A stretch of DNA of 64,000 nucleotides from Zeus faber (GCA_960531495.1 OY482855.1:7922026-7986025); one strand, 5' to 3'; shown: positions 10,920 to 22,513, counted from the first letter of the stretch. The notes: generated from the letters alone by a model not told the origin. Made by a program: numbers and translations.

Positions 10920-12432
10920 TAGCTACTGATGGGGAAGAACAGAGACTTTTCTTCATCTTCTTTTTTGTGCTTCACGGAGACATAGCTGAGCAGAACGATA
11001 CCAGACTCTGCGTCGTAGCTGGCAGGCTTCCAACTGTTCAGAGCAGATCAGGACAGAACTCTCCAGCTGAAAAATAAAAAGTGGAGGTTTATGTTTCCAC
11101 ACAAACTGGTGTAATGACAAGATAGTGATCCGTCAGCACTGTTCTACTGATCTGGAATCTTTGTTCATTAACTGCAAACCCTTCCATTCTCCACGAGTTT
11201 GTTTCATTCATACTGGTTGGTGTTTACATACCACCGCAGGACAACGTGCAGGACACACCGGGCATGCTCACCCACCAGATAGGGTGTGTGGAACGGACAA
11301 TCCCGGACTCCTTAGTTATTGTCGTCTGCGACTTTAACAAGGGAAACCTCAGCCATGAACTCCCCAAATATAGTCAGTTTATAAAATGCCCCACCAGAGA
11401 GGAGAATACTTTGGACCACTGTTACACCACAGTAAGCAGTGCCTATCAGCCATCCCCCGAGCGGCACTGGGACACTTTGACCACGTCATGGTCTGCCTGA
11501 TTCCTGTATTCAGGCAGAAAATAAAAATTGATAAAAAATTGGACTGCACCGACTGGGATGTTTTCAGGACTTCTACCAACAGTATAGATGAGTACACAGA
11601 GGCTGTGACATCATTCATCAGCTTCTGTGAAGAGAGCTGTGTACCATCACGTACCAGGGTGAGTTACAATAATGACAAGCCATGGTTCACTGCTAAACTC
11701 AGACAGCAAAGGTCAGAGAAGGAAAAGGCATTTAGGAGTGGGGACAGAGACATGTTTAAAGTGGCTAAGTACAGGTTTAGCAAAGAGGTGCGAGATGCTA
11801 AATGACTGTACTCAAAGCGACTTCAACACCAGGTTTCAGCCAATGACTCTGCCTCTGTCTGGAAAGGGTTCAGACAAATCATGAACCTCAAACCAAAAAC
11901 ACCTCAATCCATGAACAGCTTATGCCTGGCCAAGGACCTGAACAACTTCCACTGTCGCTTTGAAAGACAATGGGGCAGTCCTGACATCATCCCCTGTGAC
12001 ACCTTCCACCAGCCCCAGCCTACCAGCTCCAAAGACTCTTCACAACTACTTACCTTAGAGGCACCCCCTTCTCCCCCACCACAGGCTTTTCAAGAGGCAG
12101 AACTCCCACAAAGCAGCCTGACCAGACTCTGTCTCTCCATCCACCCTGAAACACTGTGCTGATTAGCTGTCTCCGGTGTTCACAGACATTTTCAACACCT
12201 CACTGGAGACATGCCATGTACCAGCCAGCTTTAAACCCACCACCATCATCCCAGTCCCAAAGAAGTCAAGGACCACAGGACTTAATGATGACATAACCGT
12301 CGCCCTGACCTCTATGTGGATGAAGTCTTTTGAACGCCTTGTGCTTTCCCACCTCAAATCCATCACAGACCCCCTCTGGACCCCCTGCAGTTCGCCTACA
12401 GAGCCAACAGGTCTGTAGACGATGCAGTAAAC

Positions 12433-12837
12433 TTGGCCCTCCACTTTATCCTCCAGCACCTGGAGGAAGGTATGCCAGGAAGCTCTGCCAGGATCCTGTT
12501 TGTGGATTTTTGCTCTGCCTTCAACACAATCATCCCGGCTCTTCTGCAGGACAAGCTCTCCCAGCTAAGCGTGCCTGACTCCACCTGCAGGTGGATCACA
12601 GACTTCCTGTCTGACAGGAAGCAGCACATGAAGCTGGGTAAACACTTCTCTGACTCTCAGACCATCAGCACTGGTTCCCCTCAAGGCTGCATTCTTTCTC
12701 CTCTGCTCTTCTCCCTGTACACAAACAGCTGCACCTCCAGCCACCAGTATGTCAAGCTCCTGAAATTTGCGGACAACACCACCCTCATTGGGCTCATCTC
12801 TGGTGGGGACGCATCCACCCTACAGGTGGGAGCTTGA
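12433..12837 (+). pseudogene. Reverse transcriptase core of the defective L2-type LINE
   Basis: The longest open piece of this LINE covers RT motifs A to C. Motif A reads FVDFCSAFNTI, motif B reads STGSPQGCILSPLLF, and motif C reads FADN instead of FADD, so the second catalytic aspartate is lost. The thumb continues in other frames to about 13540. Confidence 0.85.
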
Positions 12838-13189
12838 CCATCTGGTGACTTGGTGCAGCCAAAACAACGTGGAGCTCAATGCTGTGTAGACGATGGAGAT
12901 GGTTGTGGACTTCAGGAAGAACGCAGCCTAACTCACCCCCATCACCCTGTGTAACTCACCAGTCTACTCTGTGGAGTCCTTCTGCTTCCTGGGAACCATC
13001 ATCTCCCAGGACATCAAGGAGCTCAACATCAGCTCCATCATCAAGAAAGCCCAACAGAGGACATACTTCCTGGGCAGTTGAGGACATTCAACCAGCTTAA
13101 GATGATGATGGTGCACTTCTACACCTCCTTCATTGAGTCCATTCTCACCTCCTCCATCACCATCTGGTACGCTGCTGCAACCATCAAGG

Positions 13190-13391
13190 GGGATGGTAGC
13201 TCAGGCGGTAGAGCTTGTGGTCTAGTGATCCAAAGGTTGCTGGTTGGATCCCAGGCGCATGCTGTAGTGTCCTTGAGCAAGACACTTAACCCCTAATTGC
13301 TCCTGATGGCTGCGTCCGTCGGTGTTTGAACAGTTGTAAGTCGCTTTGGATAAAAGCGTCTGCTAAATGTAATGTAATGTAATGTAATGTT
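13190..13391 (+). mobile_element. tRNA-derived SINE with 8-bp target-site duplication
   Basis: The head has a pol III A-box-like TAGCTCAGGCGGTAGAGC and a B-box-like GGTTGCTGGTTGGATCC. The body carries TGTCCTTGAGCAAGACACTT and the tail is an ATGTA repeat. The 8-bp word CATCAAGG occurs on both sides (13182-13189 and 13392-13399) and marks the insertion into the L2-type LINE. It is tRNA-like in sequence but is not a functional tRNA gene. Confidence 0.9.
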
Positions 13392-13860
13392 CATCAAGGA
13401 CAGAGGCAGAGTGCAGCGTGTCATTCGCTCTGCTGAAAAGGTGATTGGCTGCAATCTACCATCTCTACAGGACCTGTACACCTCCAGGACCCTGAGGCGT
13501 GCAGCTAAGATTGTGGCTGACACCTTCCACCCCACCAACTAATGAAACAGACCCTCACCCTCACCCTCCTGTACACTCTAAATTGAATGGGCATGTCACT
13601 GCGTTACATTAACACACATTCCTCATTCTTATGGACTCTTATCTGTGAACATTGCACATGCTGTTACACTTTAAATGAACCAGTTGCGCATTCCTACACA
13701 AACTGTACAGCTTTATTTAAAAAAAAGCCTTATTTTTCATATTCTTATATATTTTACTTATTGTTTTACATTGATGTTTCATGTATGCACTATACACCAA
13801 GACAAATTCCTTGTACGTGTAAAATTACTTGGGAATAAAGACGATTCTGATTCTTTCTGT

Positions 13861-14965
13861 CATGTCAGAGAACATTTTGGTGTTCTTACTGCACATACAG
13901 TACTTATTACATCTCTTACAGCAAAGTCACACAAATTCAGAGTTTGGGGCCCAGTCGTTAGCTTCCCCTGTAACCTTTTACATTCTGAGTTGCTCTCAGT
14001 GCTTACTTTGCTGTGTGAAGATGAAAGGTTATCAATGTCATAACCTTGGGTTATCCCAAGGTTATCCATGACAGAGGCCCAGGGTCCTGCAACAGTGGAT
14101 CAAATCTGTTCCCGAATTGCACACTTGGTTGTTGGGGAGGTTTGTTGCTCGTTCTCCCTTTCGCAGCTGTCCACGATTGTGCTCTACCAAGGTCGGGGGT
14201 GGAATATGTGCTATGCCTGGATGATCATGCAGGCCAGCCGGTCGCATCACAGATCTCAGGGTGCCTGTTTGTTGTCCCCTCGCTTCCCAGGGAAATTATT
14301 TACTTTTATACTTAGCACCGAGAGAGTCACAGGGAGGAGATTTATTACCCAGGACACAGCCCTCCTAGTTCTTGTCTGTTTGTTGGCGTAAATTAGCCGC
14401 ATGTTAGTATTATCTTGTCCACTGTTTTGAGTCCAGGTGGTGGAATCATTCAACCAGGCTTTGGAGAACAGCGCAAGAGGTTCTGTTACGATGGCCGAAG
14501 GAATAAGTTGCGTACTTTTGTAAACTAATGACGTGCTGATGATAGAACTGTTGACGGCCCATCACAGTGAGTGGAACCAGCCCCTTGAGAGGGTTCAGGC
14601 TCAAACTGACTAAGACACTTTGATCAATGCTCCACACCATGGCCCATAAAACCCCCTACAAAGCTCCTACCCATCACATTTACTTCTAACCCGTGAATTT
14701 TGGTTTCCAGCACTGCAATCTTCTGTAGAAGTTTGTGGAAGTTATCTTTGTATAAGGGGGATATCTTGCTGCTAATTATCTTAGCTTATCTTACTGAAGT
14801 AAGGGGAGCTGTGTCCATTGTAGCTAGTGCTGGAAGTAATCTTTTATAAACAGTTTTATAAATAAGTGTCCAGTGGTTAGAGCCTCTGTTTCTTCTTTAA
14901 GTGCTGCAGCAGGAAAATGGTAGTGAGAATGTGAAAATAGAAGCAAAAATAGACTAGACTACACA
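13861..14965. other. No gene recognised
   Basis: Unique-looking sequence without a convincing coding frame. The only feature noted is a perfect 11-bp inverted repeat ATAACCTTGGG / CCCAAGGTTAT near 14038-14064. Confidence 0.5.
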
Positions 14966-15312
14966 CTGCAGCATGCAGAGACCCTGGAGGCTGCAAAGAC
15001 TCTGGATGTGCAGGGATGCTGGAGGGTGCAAAGACGCCTGAAGTTGCAGAGACGCTGGATGGTGCAGAGACAATGGGGGTGCATTGATGATGGAGGCTGC
15101 ATAGACACTGAAGGATGCAGAGACCATGAAGGGTGCAGAGACCATGGAGGGTGCAGAGACGATGGGGTGTGCAGAGATGATGGAGGGTGCACAGATGCTG
15201 GAGGGTGGAGAGATGATGGGGGGTGCAGAGATGATGGAGGGTGCAGAGATGATGGAGGGTGCAGATTTGCTGGACACTGCAGAGACGCTGGAGGCTGCAG
15301 AGGTGCTGGAGG
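14966..15312 (+). repeat. 15-bp minisatellite
   Basis: About 23 imperfect copies of a 15-bp unit close to GATGGAGGGTGCAGA. Because 15 is a multiple of three, the array stays open in several frames on both strands and yields pentapeptide-periodic frames (for example GGCRD units). There is no evidence that these are translated. Confidence 0.9.
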
Positions 15313-15534
15313 CTTCTGCACTTGACTCAAAAATACATTTTGCGTTGGTTATAATCCTTACACAATAGCAGCACTGATAATGGCGGTCTGTACATTTTAT
15401 CCCCTACAAACAAAGAGAAAACCGGTTTACAAACTACTCATACATACAGTACTATATTCTTATAGCAATATTCAAAATAAAACTTTATACAAATTAACAT
15501 CGAAATAAAATGCTTAACATTACTAGTGGACAAT

Positions 15535-15616
15535 TTGCACATCTTACAAGAAGTAAGAAGAAGTAAGAAGTAAGAGAATCTTTATTTGTCACATGACACA
15601 CCACACTACAACACAT

Positions 15617-15651
<35 letters not shown>

Positions 15652-15990
15652 TACACACACACGTACATGCTTTTTGGGTGGTGGCCAGTGAAATGTGGCC
15701 TCTGCATTTCTCCTATCCTGACTTGTCCTTCCTCCGGGGGGGCAGCCAGGAGCAGTGGGCCGCATTCGTCGATGCGCCCAGGGAACTTGCACCAGGTGAC
15801 AATCGCTGGTCAGACGATGGTGATGTGTGCATGTTTTTCATGGGGGTCCATACTGATGTTAGGTGGAGGAAACCCAATGTGAGCATGGGGAGAACATGCA
15901 AACTCCACACAGAAAGGCTCCTATTTGGGAGAGAACCCGCCGGAGCACGGTGCCAACAGCGCCCCAGGCGGGAATCGAGCCCAGGACCTT
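15535..15990 (-). repeat. LINE 3' end with CA microsatellite (reverse orientation)
   Basis: It begins with a GAAGTAA repeat and AATCTTTATTTGTCACATGAC, the reverse complement of a fish LINE 3' end, followed by a CA run at 15630-15662. It then has a moderately repetitive body including AACATGCAAACTCCACACAG and a right end near GACCTTCTTGCTTTGAGGCA, all common fish repeat words. The family was not fixed. Confidence 0.6.
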
Positions 15991-16565
15991 CTTGCTTTGA
16001 GGCAATTTTACATTTGTACATTTATTTAAACTGACAAATACCTACGTGTTTAACAGCTGACTTCTTATGGGTCTGAATATGGCCCACATATGCATATTCT
16101 CCCTCTTTGCTACAAAACTTGTATTTGTATTTTGGGCATTCCAAACCTTTTTTATTTTTCACGATTTTTACACACATCAACATTTCATCAGACCACTTTC
16201 TCAAAGAGTTATGTTCCTGAAAGGTGTAATACACCCACATCATTTCGGTAAGCTGATTATGTTCTCTGTTCAGATTAAAGTGGACCCATTAAGAGTGGCA
16301 CAACTTGAACTTTTATGACACACGGGACTACGCAGTTTAGTCACCTCAGCAACTAAGCACAGACTTACACATCTTCAACCTAACTAATGAGAATAAAATA
16401 ATGAAATGGTGGACAACACCTTTAGAATAAGGGTATGGCACGTTCATGTCAACATCCAACTGGTAATCACAACTAAGAATCTCATATTATTCAGAATTCA
16501 ACGCTATATCCGTCAAGGCCAAGGATAGGGAACCATGTGCCATGGAGAGCCATGAGTCGACAGTT
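15991..16565. other. No gene recognised
   Basis: Non-repetitive AT-rich sequence between the LINE 3' end and the DIRS-like terminus. No supported feature. Confidence 0.5.
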
Positions 16566-16568
16566 ACC

Positions 16569-16845
16569 GTAGCTTTGTAACTACAGTTCTATGAAGGAGG
16601 CGTAGCCCCTTCAGCTCCAATTTGTATACATCCAACCCCCTGTTCCGAACTACTGCAATTCATCACATGCACTCGCTTCAGCCAATCAAGATGGAGCAGC
16701 ATAGCCTATATAAACCCCAGAAGTGCCCCCCTTCTTCCTCTGAAACCAATTCAGCTGATGGGGGTTGGATGACTAATGGGGGGTCAAGTAAAGTATAAAC
16801 CCTAGGGGCTACACCTTCTTCATCGAACTGTAGTTACAAAACTAC
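16569..16845. repeat. Inverted terminal repeat pair of the DIRS-like element
   Basis: Bases 16569-16610 and 16804-16845 are complementary over 42 positions with about four mismatches (arm start GTAGCTTTGTAACTACAGTT). They enclose about 190 bp that include CCTATATAAACC near 16706, a plausible TATA box. Inverted rather than direct termini fit DIRS elements. Confidence 0.75.
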
Positions 16846-17892
16846 ACTTACTCTTGTTCTATATCAGTAGGGGCTATCCCCCTATTGGTGTACCAGCCGA
16901 GAAGACCCCTGATACTATACTCCAAGCTGGACCCGAACACGCCTCAAGTCTATCATGGTCCAGGGTGAATGCTGAAGCAGCCAAAGCCAACAGTGAACGA
17001 CCATGCACAAACTGCGGCCCTGGCAATCCATCGTTCCCAATAAAGGAAAATGGGGAGCCATTTTCATAGACTTTCATAAACACCACACACTGTATGCACA
17101 GAGAGAGTGTTAAGCTGCTTCCACAAATGCACTGCAACCCTGAAATTATCCGGACATTACCCAGACAATCTGTGCGTTTGAACGAAAATGTTCGACCCAT
17201 CAGTTGGACTGGACATTAAACAGACTTTACCCAGCCAGCACTCTAGTACAAAGTCAGCATAACGTCTGATTTTGCGGTATGTGTGAACAGAGCAGGTTAT
17301 TGTCCGGAAAATTCACAGTGAGCGAGTGGGCGTGTAGCGTGTTTATGACTCCTCTTTCATGCTACTGACATGATATATGATATATAACATGTGATATATT
17401 ACATGATAGTGACATCATCAACACACACATTCACCGAGGGTGAAGAAGGGCCGTTTACCACTATTTATATTCCTTTATTTATATTCCTTTCAACCCTTTC
17501 ATTTATATTGCAGATATGTCCAATACAAAAGTCACAATTAAAACCTAGCCTCGTCCTCCTTCTTGGGTGTGCTGTAAAACCCTGCAGCGCCTTGTGTCAT
17601 TGCATCACGTCCGGCCTCCTGCATGCTCTACCCAGGCTCTGCCCCTTGCCTAAACCAAACAGAGTATTTCCAATAGGTGTGAATACGTCTGATATGGACA
17701 GGATCTCTGGTTCCGGTGTTCTACATGTGTGAAAGGGTGACTACAGAAATTGTCCAGACCTGATTATCTAGACATTGCCAAGCACAGACTGGGAAAGGGA
17801 CCCTACGGAAACATTGTGCAGGTAAAACCGGACAAATCAAGACAGAGACGACTTATACTCTGCCGTGCAAATGTCCTGAACCCTGACACCCC

Positions 17893-18252
17893 TTAAAAGA
17901 ACAGTCGAGGCCGCCACACTTCGAGCGGAGCCATTGTTAGCCAATATAAGCCATCACAATACAGTCGCATAACTAGTGAGAAAGGTGCTGTGCAGAGACT
18001 GGCCAACCTAGCATGCCTGCTCCAAAGCACACAAACAGTTGGGTTCAGTTGTGACAACCGAACTGAAGTTGTGGCCTTCCTGTGGCTGTGCACCACGTAG
18101 CAAGCCAGTGCGTGCATGGGACACACACAGTGAAGACGATCCTCCGGCACATCCTGGTGAGGAGGAGGAAGAAAGGCATGGAGAGTAACCACCCTCGATT
18201 TGTACAAGCTTATCACAACCTTCAGTGTAAACATCAAGTTAGGACGCAACAC
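17893..18252 (-). pseudogene. DIRS-type tyrosine recombinase fragment
   Basis: A 119-codon minus-strand frame contains RLHCVCPMHALACYV, which resembles the conserved core (LCPVRAL..Y) of DIRS recombinases. In that family this enzyme integrates the circular cDNA. Only a fragment is open, and the C-terminal catalytic Tyr region is not visible in frame. Confidence 0.6.
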
Positions 18253-18683
18253 CTAAGTAACTGCTGAGAACACCTAAGTAACTGCTGAGATCACCAATAA
18301 TGGCTAAGCAAGCAGGTTGCATGGACAGCGTGCACAGATCCTCAATAGACTTTGCAGAGGTCAGAACAATAAAGAAGCGCCGTCTTAAAGGACAGGAGTT
18401 TTAGCAGGATCTGAGACATAGGTTTGAAAGGCGTGCTGCAAAGCGCATCCAAAACCAGTTCCGGATCCCACTGAGGAGCACATCACAGGACTGCCGTGTC
18501 ACAGGCCAATTAAGAAATCAAAGTTCAAAGTTCAAAGTTCAAATGCTGCATGAGTCGGTGACTAAACACCTGACCATTAGCAAAACCCTCAGTGGCGATA
18601 GTGGTGCCGCCCCTAGCGGTCGCCTGCGCCGGCGCTCCGGTTACTTTCTTACATTTTAGTATTTTTTTCCTTTTTTTATCATA

Positions 18684-18899
18684 ATGTCCGCCAAAAAAAC
18701 ATCAACAGTTAACTCATACGACCGCGATGCACTCATGGCTATAAAAATTTCCCTAAACGAACAACTTTGGGACTTTTTATCCGTGGGAGCAGAGTGGCCG
18801 GCGGAAATCCTACGCGGGAACACTCAACAACAACAACAACAACAACAAAAATGGAGCCGCTGTTCCACGAGCGGGCCCACGGAGGAAGCACCGAGGTAA
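18684..18899 (+). CDS. N-terminal LINE reading frame (71 codons), out of frame with the main ORF
   Basis: It starts MSAKKTSTVNSYDRDALMAI, has a WPAEILRG element, a run of eight Gln encoded by CAA, and ends at TAA 18897-18899, 22 bp before the main ORF. The YDRD...EILRG pattern is common at the N-terminus of fish LINE ORF2 proteins. In the main-ORF frame, the sequence just upstream of Met 18922 reads RRKHRGKRGGIRVR without a stop. The two parts were therefore probably one frame, shifted by a change in or near the CAA repeat. Copy 2 lacks almost this whole stretch. Confidence 0.6.
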   Translation: MSAKKTSTVNSYDRDALMAIKISLNEQLWDFLSVGAEWPAEILRGNTQQQQQQQQKWSRCSTSGPTEEAPR

Positions 18900-18921
18900 A
18901 CGAGGCGGCATTCGGGTCAGA

Positions 18922-21636
18922 ATGAGGACGCAACCTTACCGTCCACCTCTGCCAAGCATCCTACTTGCTAACGTCCAGTCTCTGGAGAACAAGATGGATA
19001 AACTTCGAGCGAGGATTAAATTCCAGCGAGACACGAGGAACTGTTGCGTCCTCTGTCTGACGGAAACATGGCTGAACCCACTGGTGCCGGATGAAGCCAT
19101 ACGTCCAGCCGAGTCCTTCTCCGTGTTCCGCGGCGACAGAACGGGAGAGTCGGGGAAATCCAAAGGTGGAGCCGTCTGCCTAATGGTAAACAACCGCTGG
19201 TGTAACGCCAACAACACCAAATTCCTCTCCCACTCCTGCTCGCCGAACCTGGAACAGCTGACCATACTATGCCGTCCATTTTATCTCCCCCGGGAATTCA
19301 GCACGGTCATCATTACAGCCGTTTATATCCCACCGCAAGCGGACACCGACGCAGCTCTGTCGGTTCTGTACGATGTGTTGTGCGGATTTCAGAACAGACA
19401 TCCCGACGCGGCTGTGGTGGTGACTGGGGACTTTAACAGGGCCAACCTTAAAAAAGTTCTGCCGAATTTCCACCAACACATCGCGTGTGCCACCAGGGGA
19501 GACAGAACTTTGGACCATTGTTACACTCCTTACAAGAACGGATACAAGCCCGTCTCGCTCCATGCTTTCGGGAAATCAGATCACGCCGCAATCTCGCTAC
19601 TTCCTGTTTACAGGACTCTGATCGCGCGGGATCTGGTGATGACGAGGGAAGTGAAGCGGTGGACGGACCAATCGGAGGCTGCGCTTCAGGACGCTCTGAC
19701 TGACGTAGACTGGGACATGTTCCAAACGAGTTCAAGTGACGTCAGCGAGTTTACGGAGGTTGTAGTAAGTTTTGTGACTACGCTCGCGGATGAAATCGTT
19801 CCCACGGTGAAAGTTCGGATATTTCCAAACAAGAAACCATGGGTTGATAAATCCATCCGCTGCGCTCTGAATGCTCGCACGGCCACTTACAACGACGGTC
19901 TTGTATCTGGTAATATGGACAATTACAAAGCGGCGTCGTACAATCTGTGGAGGGCGGTGAGAGACGCCAAACGGACGTACAGAGACGCCAAACGGACGTA
20001 CAGAGACACCGTGGAGCTGCAGATGGAGCGGGGGGACACGAGACGCTTGTGGGAGGGGCTGCGAACAATAACAAACTACAAGAGCAGCTCCTCCCCAGCC
20101 ACGAGTGTGGACGCCTCCCTGGCCAACAAACTGAACTCCTTTTATGCGCGGTTCGAGTCTGGCAGCAACACCGCCAGCTCGCCGGCTAATTGGAGTTACA
20201 CCGCTGGGGACGAGCGCGCACTCTCAGTGTCCGTGCACGAGGTCAGGAGGGCTTTGATGCGGGTGAACACCAGGAAAGCTGCGGGCCCAGATGGCATATC
20301 TGGACGAGTACTGAAGACCTGTGCTAACCAGCTAGCTCCGGTGTTCACCACAATATTCAACATCTCCCTGGCTGAATCAGTGGTCCCGTCCTGTTTCAAG
20401 AGGTCCACCGTCGTTCCTGTCCCGAAGATCGCCTCTCCTTCCTGCCTGAATGACTACCGTCCGGTGGCCCTCACCTCAGTGGTCATGAAGTGTTTCGAGA
20501 GGCTGATTAAGGATTACATCTGCGCCTCCCTTCCCCGCACCTTGGACCCGTTGCAGTTTGTGTACCGGCAAAACAGATTCACGGATGGCGCGGTCTCCCA
20601 GGTACTGCACACCACGCTCATGCACCTGGATGGCCAGAAGGGGGCCTATGTGAGAATGCTGTTCATCGATTATAGTTCAGCTTTCAACACCATAGTCCCC
20701 ACCAGACTGGCTGTCAAGCTGATGGAGCTCGGATTGAATGGTCCGCTGTGCACCTGGATCCTGGACTTCCTCACAGGCCGCCCCGAGGTGGTCAAGGTGG
20801 GGAAGTACATGTCAAGCTCCCTCACCCTGAATACAGGATCCCCCCAGGGCTGCGTCCTCAGCCCCCTACTCTACTCCCTGTACACACATGACTGCGTGGC
20901 CAGGTCCAGCTCCAACACCATCATCAAGTTTGCTGACGACACCGTGGCCGTGGGCCTGATCACCGACTGCGATGAGAAGGCCTACCGCGAGGAGGTGGCT
21001 GACCTATCACTCTGGTGCCAGGACAACAGCCTCCACCTGAACGTCAGCAAAACCAAGGAGTTGATTGTGGACTTTAGGCGTGGATCACAATCGAGGACGC
21101 ACGCGCCCTTGTGGATTAATGGGACTTCTGTCGATAGGGTGAGCAGCTATATCAGATATCTGGGAGTCCACATCACAGAGGACTTAACATGGACTGTTCA
21201 CACAGACACTCTGGTGAGAAAGGCGAGGCAGCGTCTCTACCATCTCAGGCAGCTGAGGAAATTCTGGGTCTCGGTGAGGATCCTCAAGTCCTTCTACTCT
21301 GGAGCAGTGGAGAGCATCCTGACAGGCAACATCACTGCCTGGTTTGGGAACCGTACTGCCCAGGACAGGCGGGCCCTGCAGAGGGTGGTGCGTTCAGCTG
21401 AACGTACCACTGGAACTACCCTCCCCCCCTTGCAGGAGCTATACACCAGGAGGTGTAGTAGCAGAGCTCGCAGGATCATGGAGGATCCTCATCACCCCAA
21501 CAACGGACTGTTTCAGCTGCTGCGGTCAGGCAAGCGCCTCCGCAGTCACACAGCGAGAACAGAGAGACTGAGACTGAGTTTTTTCCCGCAAGCCATTAGA
21601 ACTGTCAACGCTGCCCTCACCAGGGGTCCTAACTGA
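18922..21636 (+). CDS. LINE endonuclease / reverse transcriptase, intact 904-aa frame
   Basis: Residues 1-230 form an APE-type endonuclease: LLANVQSLENK at the start, LTETWL with the catalytic Glu, [27 protein letters not shown] and the terminal KSDHAAI. Residues about 470-760 form the reverse transcriptase: RMLFIDYSSAFNTI (motif A), NTGSPQGCVLSPLLY (motif B), IKFADDTVAVGL (motif C, both Asp kept) and RYLGVHI after it. The C-terminal part carries a conserved RR..ED/KDP.HP stretch. Enzymes of this type nick target DNA and copy the LINE RNA onto it. Relative to copy 2 it has a 21-bp tandem duplication near 19962-20001 (RDAKRTY twice) and one extra codon near 21150. No stop or frameshift is seen, so it may be recently active. 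Translation start is taken as the first ATG. Confidence 0.92.
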   Translation: MRTQPYRPPLPSILLANVQSLENKMDKLRARIKFQRDTRNCCVLCLTETWLNPLVPDEAIRPAESFSVFRGDRTGESGKSKGGAVCLMVNNRWCNANNTKFLSHSCSPNLEQLTILCRPFYLPREFSTVIITAVYIPPQADTDAALSVLYDVLCGFQNRHPDAAVVVTGDFNRANLKKVLPNFHQHIACATRGDRTLDHCYTPYKNGYKPVSLHAFGKSDHAAISLLPVYRTLIARDLVMTREVKRWTDQSEAALQDALTDVDWDMFQTSSSDVSEFTEVVVSFVTTLADEIVPTVKVRIFPNKKPWVDKSIRCALNARTATYNDGLVSGNMDNYKAASYNLWRAVRDAKRTYRDAKRTYRDTVELQMERGDTRRLWEGLRTITNYKSSSSPATSVDASLANKLNSFYARFESGSNTASSPANWSYTAGDERALSVSVHEVRRALMRVNTRKAAGPDGISGRVLKTCANQLAPVFTTIFNISLAESVVPSCFKRSTVVPVPKIASPSCLNDYRPVALTSVVMKCFERLIKDYICASLPRTLDPLQFVYRQNRFTDGAVSQVLHTTLMHLDGQKGAYVRMLFIDYSSAFNTIVPTRLAVKLMELGLNGPLCTWILDFLTGRPEVVKVGKYMSSSLTLNTGSPQGCVLSPLLYSLYTHDCVARSSSNTIIKFADDTVAVGLITDCDEKAYREEVADLSLWCQDNSLHLNVSKTKELIVDFRRGSQSRTHAPLWINGTSVDRVSSYIRYLGVHITEDLTWTVHTDTLVRKARQRLYHLRQLRKFWVSVRILKSFYSGAVESILTGNITAWFGNRTAQDRRALQRVVRSAERTTGTTLPPLQELYTRRCSSRARRIMEDPHHPNNGLFQLLRSGKRLRSHTARTERLRLSFFPQAIRTVNAALTRGPN

Positions 21637-22513
21637 ACCATACACTAGGCTCCACTACCTACTGTACTGTATGTAGCATACTGTACCGCATACTGTGTCA
21701 CTGTTCAGGGTTGTTCGTGATGCCGTATTGCTGCGCCGTACTGTTGTATACTGTGCTGTATTATCCCAAACACTACCTCACTCTATTCACATTCACATGC
21801 CACTTTAATTCACATGCCACTTTAAATGCACATATCTGTATATACATAGGCATATTCCTTCTATCTATTCCATTTTATTTCAATTTATTTTTATTATATT
21901 TTATTCTATATATTTTTATCTTATTCTATAAGTATTCAACTTACTGTATTACGTTTTAGGAGTCAGTTAGTCAGTCTATTAGAAAGGAATTTTCTACTTT
22001 TATTTTTTTTCCTAGGACATATTGTGTGCTATCACCGGGTGCGTTGCATTACATTTCACTGCATATATGTATGAAAGTATGTATATGTATGTGACAAATA
22101 AAAATCTTGAATCTTGAATCTTGAATGACAGGCGAAATCATCAGTGAGTACACTCCATGGTGAACGCTGTGCGTTGCTTGTCCATCAGAGACTGCAGGAA
22201 TTCAACAACACAGCAGCACAAGGTGTCGACCTCACTGTCGACGCACCACTATTTGAGCATATTCCATTTGGAGTCATAGAGCCGAGAAGCGGACCATGTG
22301 TGAGAGCCCACAATGGTGGAAATCACAGCATCTGACAGTCCATGCTGTTCAAGCCTGTGCCTTTTAGGAGCCAGGCCACCAGAGGATGTCCCAGGCTGGT
22401 AAGGAAGTCACCAAGGCCCCAGCCTGCGACAGTGCATCGCGGTGCATGGGGATCTGCCATGGCCCTGTCATGATCAGTGGCTGGAGCTCCGTGAACCAAA
22501 GTGACCCGGGGCA

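Larger units (their letters stand above)
10935..13860 (+). mobile_element. L2-type LINE, second subfamily, defective
   Basis: An endonuclease part (about 11210-11500: [20 protein letters not shown]), a linker and a reverse transcriptase (about 12180-13540) can be followed across several frameshifts and stops. The element ends with GGAATAAAGACGATTCTGATTC near 13830-13855, the usual 3' end of fish L2-type LINEs. It differs clearly from the 18592-22126 family. A SINE is inserted at 13190. With the frame broken in at least six places it cannot move by itself. Confidence 0.85.
18592..22126 (+). mobile_element. Near-complete L2-like LINE, copy 1
   Basis: It starts GTGGCGATAGTGG, the same first bases as copy 2, and ends in AAATAAAAATCTTGAATCTTGA with a TTGAATC tandem tail near 22126. 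It contains a 5' part with a 71-codon frame, a CAA repeat (18826-18849), a 904-codon endonuclease/reverse-transcriptase frame, and a 3' UTR of about 490 bp. Copy 2 at 37254-40571 is highly similar, and an eroded copy lies at 1-1922. It sits inside the DIRS-like element. A clear target-site duplication was not identified. Confidence 0.9.

Noticed and set aside
13190-13260. Functional tRNA gene
   Set aside because: A- and B-box-like words are present, but the body, ATGTA tail and target-site duplication identify a SINE, and no cloverleaf with a proper acceptor stem is evident.
14966-15312. CRISPR-like array
   Set aside because: Units of 15 bp are contiguous with no unique spacers, and the genome is eukaryotic, so it is a minisatellite.
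18687-18900. An intron removed by splicing in LINE copy 2
   Set aside because: The missing stretch has no GT...AG boundaries at the junction, so a plain deletion is the simpler reading.
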